From Flaveria trinervia (taxonomy: Eukaryota; Streptophyta; Magnoliopsida; Asterales; Asteraceae), in contig CM046452.1 of NCBI GenBank assembly GCA_025506515.1, positions 38,974,518 through 39,038,517 of the forward strand: a stretch of 64,000 nucleotides of DNA, given 5' to 3'. A model generated the notes under the pieces. It worked only from the letters and a program-made list of their open reading frames with translations. It was not told the origin of the DNA and ran no database searches. Below, piece by piece: positions 1 to 12,362 of this stretch (position 1 is its first letter; each line of letters begins with the position of its first letter). The position numbers were made by a program, and so were the translations under genes.

Positions 1-1661
1 GTTCGCTTCGTACATATTCCACGTTTCATACTTATCGCACTTTTTGTACATTTATTATCTTTCACTTCTATCTAGGTATTGTCATATGTTTAACTCCCCC
101 TCTTGAGCACAAAGCTATATCATCTAGGGTTAAGCGACAAGGACACCATATCGCACATATTGCACGTATCGCACGTATGGAGTAGTCTTACTCCCCTTGT
201 GTGTGAACCCTTAAGGGTTAGCCAAGATCGCACGTTGTAAACACACTTTTGAGCTAACAACTCTCAATGAGTTGTGAACCTCCTTTCATTTGCTTGCCAG
301 TCTTTCTTTCATTCATTCATTATGTTCCATTGTCATTATCTTAAATCTTTCGTTTCGTTAAGATAATACTTTACGTTCATTATCATAATCACACCACGTA
401 AAGTCACATCATAATACGTAGTAAGGAACATAAGAAAACATATCATACATAAGCATAACATCATCACGCCTTATCATACATAACATACACCATCACACAT
501 CATCATAAGCATCATGCATCGTACATTCACATACATACACATATGCACCAGAAGCATAAATCATCATAAAACATAACTGATTCTTCGCATGACAGTGGGG
601 GTTCGAGGGTGGCAGCCCTTGACAGCAGGGTCCTAGGGGCAGCAGGCCCTAGTGGGGTCCAAGGGGCAACACCCCTAGCTGGGGTCGTGCTAGTTTAAAA
701 CGTATATTTGATATGTATTTCTAACCCCAAACTAGTTTAAAACCTTTAAAATAGGGGATCTAGAACTCACCTGGACTCGATGAGTAGCTTCTCAATCAAG
801 CTTTCAAAGCAAGGGATGAACTACACAACCTGCAGATAAGTTAAAACTCAAAAGAGTTAATTTTTGTCTAATTTCGCTGCTAATTTCGCCAGCAGTTTCA
901 ATGCTAGTTTCGCCAGTAGTTTCACTGCTAGTTTCGCCAGCAGTTTCACTGCTAGTTTCGTTGGCATCTTCGCTGGCATCTTCACTATCAGTTTCGCCCA
1001 ACTTTCGTTGGATTACCATGTCTGCGAAACTACCTGCAAAACTATAGTTTCGCAGGAAGTTTTCATAGTTTCGCTGGACGACTACGCAATTTTGCTAGAT
1101 GAACCTTTAGTTTCGCAGAATGGGCTGAAAATTACGAACCAACCCATTTTTAAACCAAAACTTCAATCTTTTACATCCAAAACCTTTGTTTATCACCAAT
1201 AAGCTATATCTAAGCTTCTTACATGTTTTCTTACACAAAAACGTGAGTTTGGGCGAATCTTTGCCAATTTTAAAAACCCCAAGCCCTAGAATCCGGGTTT
1301 ACATCAAAAGGAACAATTAAATGACGTTTCTTACCTGGATTTTTTGTGTTTTCTTGTTGTTTGGATGCCCACGATCACCGATCTTCAATTCCTTGATTAA
1401 CCGAGCCTTGAATCTTCAATTCTCTTCACTTTCTCTCTCTACACTCTCTCTCTAGAATTGGGGTGTTGAGTTGCAAATGATAGTTGCTCAAGCTGATCCA
1501 TTTATATATACCGGTCATTCTCGGGACCTTTAACTCGCCGGACACATAACCCAAAAAGTTAACTCAGTTTATAACTCATATCCATCTTATTTAAATTAAA
1601 TAATCTCGTCTAAGCCTATTATTATTATTTGTCTCGCCTAGACTTTATTCGGGGTGTTACA
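1..1661 (-). repeat. Ty3/gypsy LTR, right part (copy L1), cut by window edge
   Basis: The right end reads GGGTGTTACA, the terminal motif of all gypsy LTRs in this window that lie in minus orientation. The first 170 bases match the LTR copy at 13440-13600, including a block about cacaaagctatatcatctaggg and repeated cgcac words. The left end lies outside the window. About 420-870 bases from the right end it shares the conserved tctagaactcacct block with the LTRs ending at 39789 and 46994. No gypsy coding sequence follows to the right, so it is either a solo LTR or the remains of an element whose body is to the left. Confidence 0.8.
866..1110. repeat. Imperfect short tandem repeat inside LTR L1
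   Basis: A run of units of about 18-24 bases built on the words tttcgccagcagtttcactgc and gctagtttcgc. It gives long open frames on both strands with repeated Ser/Phe or Glu/Thr/Ser peptides. These are by-products of the repeat rather than genes. Confidence 0.7.
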
Positions 1662-2632
1662 CTTATCGAGCATGGTGACGGTGACCATCGAGTGACATTT
1701 AATGGCAAGTGAAGGGGTTGTCGGATATGATTTCTTGGCCAACGGTTGTGATGGTTACGAATGGGAAACAACAAGGGTTCTCACATGGAATTAAGTTTAC
1801 GAAAGTGAGTGTGGTTATATTTATTAGCCAAGTTAAAGAATTAACACTTAGGGCCAACGAGTTAATTAAATTACGTTGTCTACTATTAATAATAATGTAT
1901 TAACGTGATTAAGTTAAATTTGGTAATTATTAGTTTAGTTAGACTAGGTTATATTCTAATTTCACTAGGTTAATTATAAAGACTGACGATGACGGGGAAA
2001 ATAATCGAATGATGAAAGATTAAGTTGCGGGGATTAACCTGAAAAGTATGGGTTTTCACAAAAACCAACGGAACTTTAGCCACTTGAGCTTACCATTGAG
2101 CATTTCGTGAGTTGAAACTTAAGCTTGTGTGTGATTTTGACCATTTTTTCAATACTTGAAAGCTAGAATTGTGTTGTAATCAAATAAATACACACATGAG
2201 CTGCTTATACTAAAATCCGAGGGGGATGTCAAACAGGAACAAGTAAATACATAAAAATCAGGAGACTGTTACAAACGTTGATATTAAAAGGTAAAACTTA
2301 TATAACGATAGGTGGTTAACCAATTTATATTTTACTTTTAGTCAATTAACATATTTTTTAGCATCTCTAATGAGAAGGGCTTAAGCTAAAATGTGGGCTA
2401 GTCAAATTAAATCTAAAAGCCACAACTACAATCTATGAGGTATTAAATAAACTCAACTTTAGTCTTTATATATTTTGATACACTACTAACAGTGATCTTC
2501 TAGGATCTTACCATGTTGATATGGTACAAAGATTACTTTAAATATAATATAGATAACATTTCATCAATTTTTGTGTAACCAACATAAAGATAGAAGAAAA
2601 ATTATATGCAGGTAGTTATATGTGTGGCCAAT
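1662..2632. other. Flank between gypsy LTR and hydrolase gene; no gene recognised
   Basis: AT-rich DNA with no coding similarity that I recognise. A 64-codon frame at 1709-1903 has no family signature. The part nearest 2632 is expected to hold the 3' untranslated region of the minus-strand hydrolase gene. Confidence 0.5.
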
Positions 2633-3320
2633 TCAATCATCCAACTTCTTCATGCTTGAGATATTTGTATGTAACTCGTCATTTATGTTCTTTTGTTCCC
2701 TCTCTAATCTTGAGTTTCCACTAGAAATTCTTCCATCAATCCAGCTAATTATGTCGAGAAACACAACATTTATATTTTCAGTGAACTCTCCATACGTAAG
2801 AGAATGCCACATTTCTGGATACAACTTAAATGTCTTATCAAAGCTTGAAGAAGTTTCATATAGAAGTTTGCTCACTGTTGGGTCGGTCACCTTATCCACT
2901 TCACCATGACAAACAAAAAACGGAAGTGTCACCTAATTAAACCGAAATTGTCACCTTACTTCCATGACTACTTTTGGTTATATAATTCCTAAAAGTTAAA
3001 AGAAGCAATAAACTCACCTCTTGGAGCCTCTTTTCGAGGTCTAAGCTAACGTTTAGTAGTTGATTGGCTGTTTGTAGACGCAGACGACCTTTATAGCATA
3101 AGGGGTTATTACGAACCTGGCACACAAAAAAAGTTTATATGCATTACACCTGAAAATGAATATGTATATAGATTATTATTACCTCCTCCCTAATTTTAGG
3201 ATCTCTAAAAGCAACATCAACAATATCTTGACCGGGGACAATTTTCCATGTTGGGATTATTTTTGTAAGTTTCGTTAACACATCAATCACTAATTGAGGT
3301 GGCTTCATATCATCCGCAAT
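2633..3320 (-). CDS. Hydrolase gene, 3' exon block (exons 6-8)
   Basis: Exon 6 (3183-3320) encodes the segment beginning IADDMKPPQLV, exon 7 (3018-3116) a segment with NNPLCYKGRLRLQT, and exon 8 (2633-2932) the acid and histidine of the triad (HGEVDKVTDP, then YPEMWHSLT). All three are in phase 0 and open. The last 30 or so residues form a polar C-terminal tail. These exons lie downstream of the intronic retrotransposon. Confidence 0.88.
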
Positions 3321-6300
3321 CTAAGAAATAAACAAATTAAAAAATTAAAAATAAATTACAACTTTAAAAATAATGATTGAATAGCATAAAAGGATATATT
3401 TTATTGTGGTCATGATGGATGATAATAAATAAAAATAAACCAACCTAGAAATCACCCTCAAACATTATTAAATATATGGCAGATGACATCATTTTCTAAT
3501 TTCATATTTTAAACTTTGATCTTGTTATGTTTTCAATCTCGTTTATAGATAAGTAACATTTACCAAACGGGTTACAACTTTCGACAAAAATTAAGCGTCA
3601 GGTTCATATTATTGTCATATATGTTGAAGTGATAATATCATCCACAAATCCAAAAATGATATCAAATATGTAAGCTTTGCTTTGCATCCTTAACACTTTT
3701 AATATCCTAGGGAATAGTGACATAAAACCTATTTTTTTTCTAAAAAAGATTATTTAGGAAAAGATATAAACTTTTCCCATTACAAGATATTTTCCACATA
3801 ATAACGACCCCTATTACATTAAGAAGTTCTGCAGGACCGTTTGAGTGGAGTTTGATCACTTACAATACAACACATAATGAGGAGAGGTTGATAATAGAAC
3901 ACTTAACAGATCAAATGAGGAACTAGTAACCAGTTACAATGATACTAAAAAACACAAGTAAATGAGAGATAGAACAAGAACAAAACACACAAGTGTTTGG
4001 TTTTCAAGAATGATATATATTGCTCTCTAATTACAAGTGTTACAAAGCATACATTAAGATGCAAATGACCAAAGACATTTTATACTACATCCTATAGCCG
4101 GTCATACTTTGAAGGTCAGCCGGATACATGATCTAGACAACAACAAAATCAATATAGAGTCTAAAGTCAAATTGTCTTTTGACTAGTGACTATGACATGT
4201 CATAGCTCACATCCTAATATATTACAAAAAGGAAAAAAATACATAAAGTTGAAATAAACAGACTCAAGACCTCAATGTACAGTTTACCAAAAGCATGGAC
4301 CTTTTCACCAACTTGTGAAAGTTGGTGAGTCAAATAGAGTTGCTGCGGAAAGATAGTCCAGCTTTTTGGTAAAAGGTACATCAGATACAGCATGTACTCA
4401 AAAGTCTTTGCAAGAAATCTGTCTTCATAAACTGGCTTCGGAAGAATTCATGTTTGGATTCGGAAGATATTGGTCTTGCTTTTGGAAGATTTCACACTTA
4501 AAATATTTTCTAATGCAGAATGTGAAACTTCCGAAGTATTCTACTTTAGCACTTTGTGTATGCATGCAGGATAGACTATTTGGATGTTTTGGATTGTATC
4601 AGCTTTATATGAAACCTTACAAACTCCCCCTAAGCTGATGCTACCAAAACATTTGAATACTTCAGATATTGACAATCATCATTATGATAATGACCATACC
4701 TTTCTTCATAAGATGGTCAGGATCATTCAGACTCTCAAAATATCTTCTAATCTAAAAGAAATTATGCAGAGGTAAATTGAACATGTCTTGCCAAGTGTAA
4801 ACTATTCAACACCTTGATCTGTTATGACATGCCAATTTTCTGGATTTGTAGAATAAGTTTAGGATAAGATGGGTCTTCCTGATGCCAAAGGAACTACTTG
4901 GATTGGAGTTGGTTGAGCTACCTCTTGTTGCACATCCTTAGGATGTTTTGACTCATCCTGAGGTTTGGAGATGGATGCCTCTTTCTTTTTCTTCTTTGAC
5001 TTTGGTTTAGAAGTCATACTTTTTCTCCTCTTTGAACATTTTAACTGATAAGACTAGCCTTCAGCACCTTTTTGATCATCTTTGCCTTGCTTAGTTGGGT
5101 TTTCCTCTCTTACAGGTTCAGATTAAGAGAGGACAGAACCCTGCTATGGATTAGAAGATTAAGTTTGTTGAGACTCAGCAGGAGGTCCGAGTTGCGTTGT
5201 CTCAAAAGGTTTAACCTTAACCTCCACTTCTTGAGGGACCTGACTTGGTGAGAAGTGTAAGTCAACAAGTTTTCCTCTTTTGATCTTCTTCTTGATCATC
5301 CTAATGTGCTCATGCATAGTGGATAGAGACATAGGGCCAAGTCTCCTTCCGGAGAATCCATACAGCTTTAGGAAATTCATCATCCTCTGCTTACAGCAGA
5401 CTTCTTCATGCTCTTTTGGATGATAGCTCTTTTGGATGATGGTTTTTTTCTTTGCAGCTTCTTCTCTCATATTTCTCTTTGTTGTCATTCTCTCTTTGAG
5501 TACTTCAAGTTTAAGCTGTTTGAGATACTCAAACTCTATGTACTCAAAGGACAAGGAAAGAAGTGCATCTGTCTGATATAAGTCTGTGGCACTCAGGTAG
5601 TTGATCATATTGATCCTATCAGTTTCTTTGTCTACCTAAGGTTCTTGTGGAGCCACATCATCTTGTTCAGGACTTTCTTGAACTGGTGAAAGAGTAGGAA
5701 CATGTTTGTAGAGTCTTTTTCAGTCTATTTTCTTCCTTTATTTAGAGAAGCAATCTTGCATCCTCAGCCTCCTTCCTTTCTCTTAACATTTCCATGTTAG
5801 CCAGTTCATTTAGTTCCTCTAAAGGGAGGGAGATGATATTATCAATATCATAGTTCCTGGTTTATAAGTAGGCAATCCTGACTGCCCTCATGTCATCATT
5901 CTGAGTGTTTGGTCTGGGAGCAGCCCTAATTACAGCTTCCATGAAGCCAGCAGACCCAACAAAAGAACTTTCTCCCCTTAGCTTCCTCTTCCTCTCTCTC
6001 TCATCCTCCTTAATCTCCTAGGAAGTCATTTTCCTTTTACCACTGTCACTCATAGACCTTTGTGACTTAATATGGAGAGAGCTTTGGCCTTCATTGCTTG
6101 GTGTAGCATCCAAGCTCTGGCAAGAGAAAGGTTGAAATGCACCTTCACCAGCAGGTGTAGGTGTGACAAGACTCTCAGGTTCAATCACTTGGCCTTCAGT
6201 CAAGTTTTTCCCTTTGAAGCTAATTGTAGGGTCTAGCTTAATATCCAGTTGACCAATGACATTGTCTGATTGCCTCTGTCTCCTTTTGAGGCTGAACTCT

Positions 6301-9300
6301 TCAGTAATCCTGTCTTGTATCCTTTAAGCCAACTTGTCAGTTTGTCTAGATTGGCTTGGATTAACAAATGGCATGTTGACAAGGCCAAGACCATCATGTT
6401 AGTTCAAGGTCTAAAAATTGAAGCTTCTTGTTGTCCTTGAATTCTTTGAAGAATGAGGGCTCTTCTGTTGGCATCATATATCCACCCTATGATGTAATTG
6501 GAAGTTCCTTGAGGTGGAGATGACACAGCCCTTGGAATGCCTTCCTAAAAAATACTCTGAATGGAGTCTATAGATTCCACATCAATGTGAACTTGAGAAA
6601 GTTGCTAAGTTTGGATAGTTGCAAGTGAAGATGGTGAGTCTCCAAAGTCTACCCTCTGTGAAGAACTCCTACGTTTTGTAATTTTGACGACTTTCTCTCC
6701 CTTTTAGTAGCATTACCCTCTTGCACAGGTGAGCTAGGAGTTAGGTCAATCATATTCACATGTTCTTGTGTACTCGTTGAGCTCTTCTTAAAGGTCTCCC
6801 AGCTAGTTTCTCCTTGACATAAGAAATCTCAAGTTGCTAATCATTGACCCTATTATGTAAGGTAGTCACATGCGATTCCAAGTGACTAACCTTAGAGACT
6901 AGATAGGCGCATGTTTTTTATAGTTTTTGCACCTTTAGTCTCAGATTCCCCTCTTCTTTATCAGAAGATTTATTGAAGGATGAGATAATTGGCCCAAAGT
7001 CCACAATCTCACCACCAACATGATGTTCTTGGTTGCTGGGTTTCGTCTGCTCACTGACTACTTCAGATGGAGTATCAGTGGGCTGAGTTGCCATGATTGA
7101 GGTCTTAAAGATGTAATCACTTGCAAAAGTGAGAACCTATTTCATATAGACTTCCTGAGTAGAGTTAAGGACATCCACCTTTGTAGTGGGTAGATGATAT
7201 GGGCTAAGCAAGAGGGAAGCAAGAGCACTCATCTCTCTTTGAGTGGGGGAATAGAAGAGAGAGTCATGATACTCACTGAATCCCAAGTCTTTATCATCAA
7301 AGAAATCAAGGCTAGGGATTGGTTGGTTGAGATCTAAAGGCTGAGGATGGTAACTTTCCCCTGAAGGTTGAGATCTAAAGACTCAGAGTGAAGGCTTAAG
7401 GTTGTTGGGCTAATAAGCTCATCAGTTTGAGCATGAGGAATCTCAGGGCTGATAGTTAAAGTAATGGTAATGGTTTGCTCCTTAGGAGAAGTGGGAGCTT
7501 TAGAGTCCACTTCCTCCTGTGTGGGTAGTAGTATGGGGGCCTGCATAAACTGAGTAACTTGTTTAGGGGTTCGTTTGGATTTTCTTTAGGTGAGTGTGAT
7601 TTGTGGTTTTTTTGGAGGTTGAGAGGTTAAAGGTGTGGGTTCAAGACTAGCTGTGTTGCTTGGTTGTCACTTTGAACAATGAACTCTAACATTTTTATGA
7701 CAAGGGTTGTTTCTACCCCAGAGAAACCAACAGTTGGCTTCTTCAAAATTTTAAAGATGTCGGGCTTCATCTGTCACAGTTTAAGAATATTATTTGTTTC
7801 CCTCAACTGTGAGCCAGTTCACAATTGAGAATGTGTTGAACATATCTAGGAAACATATAATACTCTAAGGAGTCCAAGTTAGCAAGCAAATTTGAATAAA
7901 TAAGCTGAAAGTACCTGAACTTGACCCCCTGAACCATTCCATGCACTATAAAGGAGAGTTCTTTAGGAGTCTAGTCCCAACCCCCATGTTTGTTGGACAA
8001 GCTGTGGATGACTACATGTAGTAAGTACTTGCACTAGGATGAGACCGTCCCTATCATGAAGCTCTTTACAGAGAAATCTCCCTTATAACTCATCTGCTAA
8101 AAGGATTGGTTGACAACTTCTTTAGGAAAAGATAATTCACCTTCCTCATCATCCAGCTGAAGATGAGTGTTTATGATGACTGCAGTGATGAAGATTGTCA
8201 TCCTCTGTATTGTAGCAGACAGTGGTTTCTCTCCATCTAGGATGACCTCTTGACAGGTGTTTCAAAAATCAAGCAAATGATCCTCATAAAGAACAAGATC
8301 AATGATAAGAGAGGTGAAGTAGTTTGATAGAGTCAAGAATCGACAAACCTCTAAGAAATGTGGATCATTCTCAAAGTTTAACATAGCAACCTGATTGTGT
8401 TGCGTGTGTAACTGCATGGAAAAATCTAGGTTATTTTTGCGGTTGAAGTTGGCCATTTGAGAAAGTTTAGCGCTGAAGGAAAAGAAGAACAAAGATGGTT
8501 CTAGAGAGTAGTTTGGGAATTTAGATCTGGAGAAGATGAAGATGATAAACGAAGAGGGTGATCCATTGGGTTTGTATACGAAATGGATTTAATATAAAAT
8601 TAATGAAATAGGATAAACTTTAAAGTCCGAATATCAATCCCACCTCTGAAAAAGTACTTTGCGTTTTGCTCAAAAGGTAGTTTTTTGGATGTCGAAAATA
8701 TTACGAAGGTAAATTGTCTTCAGAAGTTTTAATGATAAAGCTTCCGAAACCAAAATGACTTCGGAAAAATATCCTAAGAGTTTTGAAATTTTTCTTCGGA
8801 AAAGAATTAAGTCTTTGATACTTTATTCAATTAAGAATAAAGCTTCGGAGGGATAATTTGCTTCGAAAGAAAATTTTCATTGAAAACATTCAAATTTTTA
8901 AGGAAAATATTAAGTTGCAGAAGATATTTTAGAAATTTCTTCTTAAGGCAATTTTACTTAGGCAGTTGTTTGTTTTAAAGGCATAAGTTTCTTCTAAATA
9001 TAAAGCCATATCTTTCGAAGGATAGAAAAGATTAAGATTTTCAAAAATCTAAGGAAAATCTTCTAAAATTCTTTTGACAGTGAAGGATATCTTCAAAAAG
9101 CCATATATTCCAAAGGATACCAAAGGCCATGTGTTTAGACACCTTTGAGATATTTTAAAATTCTTTTGATAGTGATAAATTGTGATATCTTGGGGTTGGC
9201 TTGATATCTTGCACACACACATGTGGCAAATATGATATCAAGCTTGCTAGCTGTAAGGTACATAAGAGACACAATCATAGTCCCGAAGAGATGTTCATCC

Positions 9301-11354
9301 ACACACTCTCCCTCAAGGTCAGGCCAAAGGAGTGGTATCTTGCAATGGTAGTCTTAGCAACCTTACAATCAGTCATGTTGAAGCTCTTAAGTATGTTTTG
9401 AACATACTTTGACTGACTTATAAATATGTCATCTTCAACTTGCTTCACTTGAATTCCCGGAAAGAAACTGAGTTCTCCCATGACACTCATTTTAAATCTA
9501 TCCTTAATCAGCTTCTCAAAGTCTTAGTAGAGCTTTGGATTAGTTGAACCAAAAACGATATCATCTACATATATACTTGAACTAGCATCAAGTCATTTCC
9601 TATTTCTTTGATGAAGAGAGTTCTATCGATAGTACCTTTTCTGTATCCATGCTTGTAGAGATACTAAGATAGAGTCCCATACCACTTTCTTGGTGCTTGG
9701 TGCAGCCCATAAAGAGCGTTATCAAGCCTGCAGACATAATAAGGATGAACAAGATCTGCAAAGCCAAGTGGCTGTTTGACATACACCTCTTATCATCAAT
9801 TACCCCATAGAGAAAAGAACACTTGACATCAAATGGCAGGAATATCCTAACAGCTTCCAGTCTTGCCCCAGGAGCAAAAACATCTGTGTAGTCAATTCTT
9901 TCTTTTTGTGTATACCCTTAAACAACTAGTCTAGTTTTATATTATTGTTTTATTACTTATAGTTGTTACTCATGCATAATTTTCAATCATATCATGACTT
10001 AGTCTATTATTTTATAATAAATAATTTTTATTTTATTTAATATTTTGTTTATTCAGCCCGTGTAATACACGGGGTTACTAAAGTTAGTATGCTAATACGA
10101 TATGAACAGATTTACATATCTTTTTCATAAATATATTCAGCTTTGTTTGGATGAGCATGTTTAAACATACAAGTATCATCTAAATAAAATACGTAAGAGT
10201 CTAAACACCTAACATTTTCTAATATTATGCGCGACTACTGTTGTGGTACACGAATACTCATAACAATTGCTTTGAGTTTCTGATTTGTCGATCTCATTCC
10301 GGTATTTTGAGATATTAATTGAAAAATAGAAGAAGAAAAGAAGCACACACCTTGCACATGGGTGCGACCAAGACTCCACCATCCCAGTAATCTAGTTTCT
10401 TCCTGTGTAGTAGAAGAACCATTGCTCCTCCCATGGACTCTCCCAGCAATATTCTCATCTTTTTTGTATTTTCTTTCTTTTCTATAGTATAATATGCAAA
10501 ATAGATGAAACAAATTAGAGAAGCAAATATATCTATAGTATTTTAATGTATTTATATGATCGTAGTAATCCTACAAACCAAGAATCCAATCAATGTTCTC
10601 ATCCAACTTGGCCTTAATTGACCAGTTCAAACTTTGAAAATTCAACCTTTCGAATTGAGATTAATAATATAAGATTATTGAATAAAAAATATATTATTTA
10701 TTAATAAAATGTAATTACCACAAATGCTTGTGAAAAAGTCCGAGCAATCTGTAACAAGTTCATCAAAAGAGGGGATATAACCCGGAATTCCAGAAGATTT
10801 TCCATGACCTATATTATCAATTCCATAAACTGCAAATCCTGCCTTCACGAGCCTTAACGCAGCCCCTGTTTAAATTCCAATTCAAAAACCTATAAATTTT
10901 GGATTTAAAACGGAAATAAGGCGTGGGGGAAACCACCTGACCTTTCATTGAGACACTGCATTCCATGCCATAGCCGTGGTTAAGAAAGATCAAAGCTTTT
11001 GGTTCAGTATCAACAGGCAGCCATCGACACGTGAAAAGCTTTAATCCTTTCGAATTTACAATATATTCCTGAAAATTTTCATACCAACACTACAGTAACC
11101 CACATGTGTCCATCCAAGTAAAGAGTTTTATTTTTTATTTTTTATTTTTTTTTCTTTTAGAAAACAGAGCAACACATAGCAATATCCAGATCTAAAAGAT
11201 TTGAATAATACCTCTTCATATTTGAAATCTGAAGCTTCACTCGCCTAAGAGAAGGGTAAACATCAAACCACAATAACAGAAAAGCTCAATCAATAAAGTA
11301 CTTCACTGTGTACAATTGAATAGAATAGAGGAGGTATGAACAGAGACATACCAT
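2633..11354 (-). CDS. Monoacylglycerol lipase / caffeoylshikimate esterase-type alpha/beta hydrolase, 8 coding exons
   Basis: Exons on the minus strand: 11352-11354 (ATG only), 11212-11244, 10942-11068, 10719-10865, 10351-10481, 3183-3320, 3018-3116 and 2633-2932. All have GT donors and AG acceptors and the phases agree, giving 978 bases, 325 residues and a stop. That is the usual length for plant MAGL-like proteins. The oxyanion-side HG is at residues 43-44, the nucleophile elbow GESMGG has Ser119, HGEVD has Asp239, and YPEMWH has His269, so the catalytic triad is complete. Family members cleave monoacylglycerols or lysophospholipids, and one branch cleaves caffeoyl shikimate in lignin synthesis; the exact substrate cannot be told here. 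No signal peptide is evident. Intron 5 (3321-10350) is about 7 kb because it holds retrotransposon DNA. Whether it is still spliced correctly is not shown by the sequence. Confidence 0.88.
3853..4621 (-). repeat. 3' LTR of family A (minus copy)
   Basis: Similar, after reverse complement, to 21015-21745: shared blocks include the gttggtgaaaaggtccatgc region and the gacatgtcatagtcac region. The inner end is ccttaca, next to the polypurine tract. The outer end is probably the TGATCA at 3853. Confidence 0.7.
4650..8456 (-). pseudogene. Family A accessory ORF downstream of pol (decayed, minus copy)
   Basis: Begins at ATG 8456 with MANFNRKNN and runs through a region matching the plus copy at 17763-20973. 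It contains the order N-terminal domain (NYFTS, ending near LLDF), a Ser/Thr/Pro-rich middle, a basic LKLYGFSGRRLGPMSLS segment (about 5390-5320) and a Lys-rich tail. Many stops and shifts break it. Function unknown. The position between RNase H and 3' LTR is where Sireviruses place an optional extra gene. I see no membrane segment in the readable parts, so I do not call it an envelope gene. Confidence 0.65.
9185..9916 (-). pseudogene. Copia reverse transcriptase remnant, family A (minus copy)
   Basis: Readable pieces include IDYTDVFAPGARLEAVR (near 9895-9840), an ALYGL/APR segment (about 9725), the catalytic YVDD (about 9572-9560), FFPGIQVKQVEDD and FNMTDCK, then an LTAS-like segment near 9250. 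Frames change several times and a stretch is missing between the ARLEAVR and FDVKCSFLYG segments. RNase H is absent. Belongs to the same family as 16215-17053. Confidence 0.8.
10057..10073. other. Perfect 7-bp hairpin near a CTAA, possible Helitron-like end
   Basis: CCCGTGT AAT ACACGGG forms a perfect 7-bp stem with a 3-base loop, followed 4 bases later by CTAA. Plant Helitrons often end in such a hairpin plus CTRR. The base after CTAA is A rather than the expected T and no 5' end is recognised, so this is weak. It lies in intron 5 of the hydrolase gene, outside the copia remnant. Confidence 0.3.
10351..11354 (-). CDS. Hydrolase gene, 5' exon block (exons 1-5)
   Basis: The start codon is an exon by itself (11352-11354) followed directly by donor gtatgt. 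Exon 2 adds only 11 codons (ASEASDFKYEE). Exon 3 carries the core strand and HG motif, exon 4 the GIDNIGHGKSSG segment, and exon 5 the GESMGGA elbow and the VLVAPMCK end. Introns after exons 3 and 4 are in phase 1, and those after exons 1, 2 and 5 in phase 0. All five exons are free of stops. Confidence 0.87.
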
Positions 11355-11562
11355 GAACCTGGATGTTCCTCAAATCGAATCACAATCTTTTGATTGTTCC
11401 TTAGATTTTGGAGATTGAAAATAAGAATTTTGTTGCGATAATATAGGAAATCCTAGAAATTGGAGAGGACGATGTATGTGTTGAATATGAGACGTGTTCC
11501 CTACTTATATTGATGATGAATGTGTGTACAGTTCATTTGACCGGATTTAGCTAGTGGATGTT

Positions 11563-11570
11563 TTTATATA
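11563..11570 (-). promoter_or_regulatory. Candidate TATA box of the hydrolase gene
   Basis: TATATAAA on the minus strand about 210 bases upstream of the ATG at 11354. A transcript start near 11535 would give a 5' leader of about 180 bases. This is inferred from position and motif only. Confidence 0.45.
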
Positions 11571-12362
11571 TTCTTTTAGATTAGTAACAGTATTTCCGAT
11601 TGAATTAATAATAAATTAAATAATTAGTAACGAAATTATATTGATTATAAACAAAATTTTGAAATACAATATTACTGAAATTAAAAATAACTAAAACTAT
11701 AAGGAAAAAACAATCATATTATTTTTATTAACTTTTGTTTCAAACTATTTTTATTTTTCAAAAAGAAGTAAAACATTTTGATGCAAAATAATTTTTTTTA
11801 GAAACATGTCATTTTTAGAAATTTTTTTATTATAACTTCAAAATTTAATTGATTTGACTTAATTCATAACAATGTTAATTTTGAAAAACACCAATTTAAA
11901 AATGTTTTGTATTTTTAAAATTTTTTTTCATGAAATAGAGGATCACATCAACTAAAATCGTGGACTCCTTAGCGTTTATTTCTCTCATCAATTCCAACTG
12001 AAACTATTCAAACAAAGTCTTCATCGAGTTCAAAAGGAATCTTATAGGAGCAAAGAAGGAAACTTATTTGATGTTCCCTGATTTATCCCAGTGCTGATCA
12101 ACAAGAATCACACTAATCTTGTTCCCAATATGGATACTTTTGACATGTTTTCGTCAAGCCAAGGATTTTCTGATTTTCTCCAACATGACGACAAAGAAAA
12201 GTCATCAAAAGTCAATTTTTATGGTTTATATTTGTTGAGGAAGTTTGGAAAGTTATATAAGGTTGAAAATGTGCCTGCTCAACAAGCAGTTGTTTAAAAT
12301 ACCTTAGTGATCAAGGAACGCTATGTCCCCCACCTCAACATCAAGAAAAAGTGACGGATATT
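11571..12362. other. AT-rich intergenic DNA; no gene recognised
   Basis: Strongly AT-rich to about 11990, then more balanced. A 68-codon open frame at 12091-12297 has no motif I recognise and no clear start context. No repeat of other parts of the window was seen. Confidence 0.5.

Larger units (their letters stand above)
3853..9916 (-). mobile_element. Sirevirus-like Ty1/copia element, family A, 5'-truncated, inside intron 5 of the hydrolase gene
   Basis: In minus-strand order there is a reverse transcriptase remnant (about 9916-9185), a spacer rich in cttccgaag-type words (9184-8457), an accessory ORF remnant (8456 to about 4650), a polypurine tract (ccccct complement at 4622-4631) and a 3' LTR (4621 to about 3853). 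Gag, protease, integrase, the RNase H region and the 5' LTR are missing. The same layout with close sequence appears in plus orientation at 16215-21745. The left edge is set by the end of similarity with that copy and is approximate. Confidence 0.75.

Noticed and set aside
804..1202. Opposed open frames with Ser/Phe and Glu/Thr repeats
   Set aside because: Arise from the short tandem repeat in LTR L1.
1709..1903. 64-codon open frame downstream of LTR L1
   Set aside because: No motif, AT-rich, length expected by chance.
12091..12297. 68-codon open frame as a host gene
   Set aside because: No recognisable motif, no splice partners, and it lies among repeat debris.
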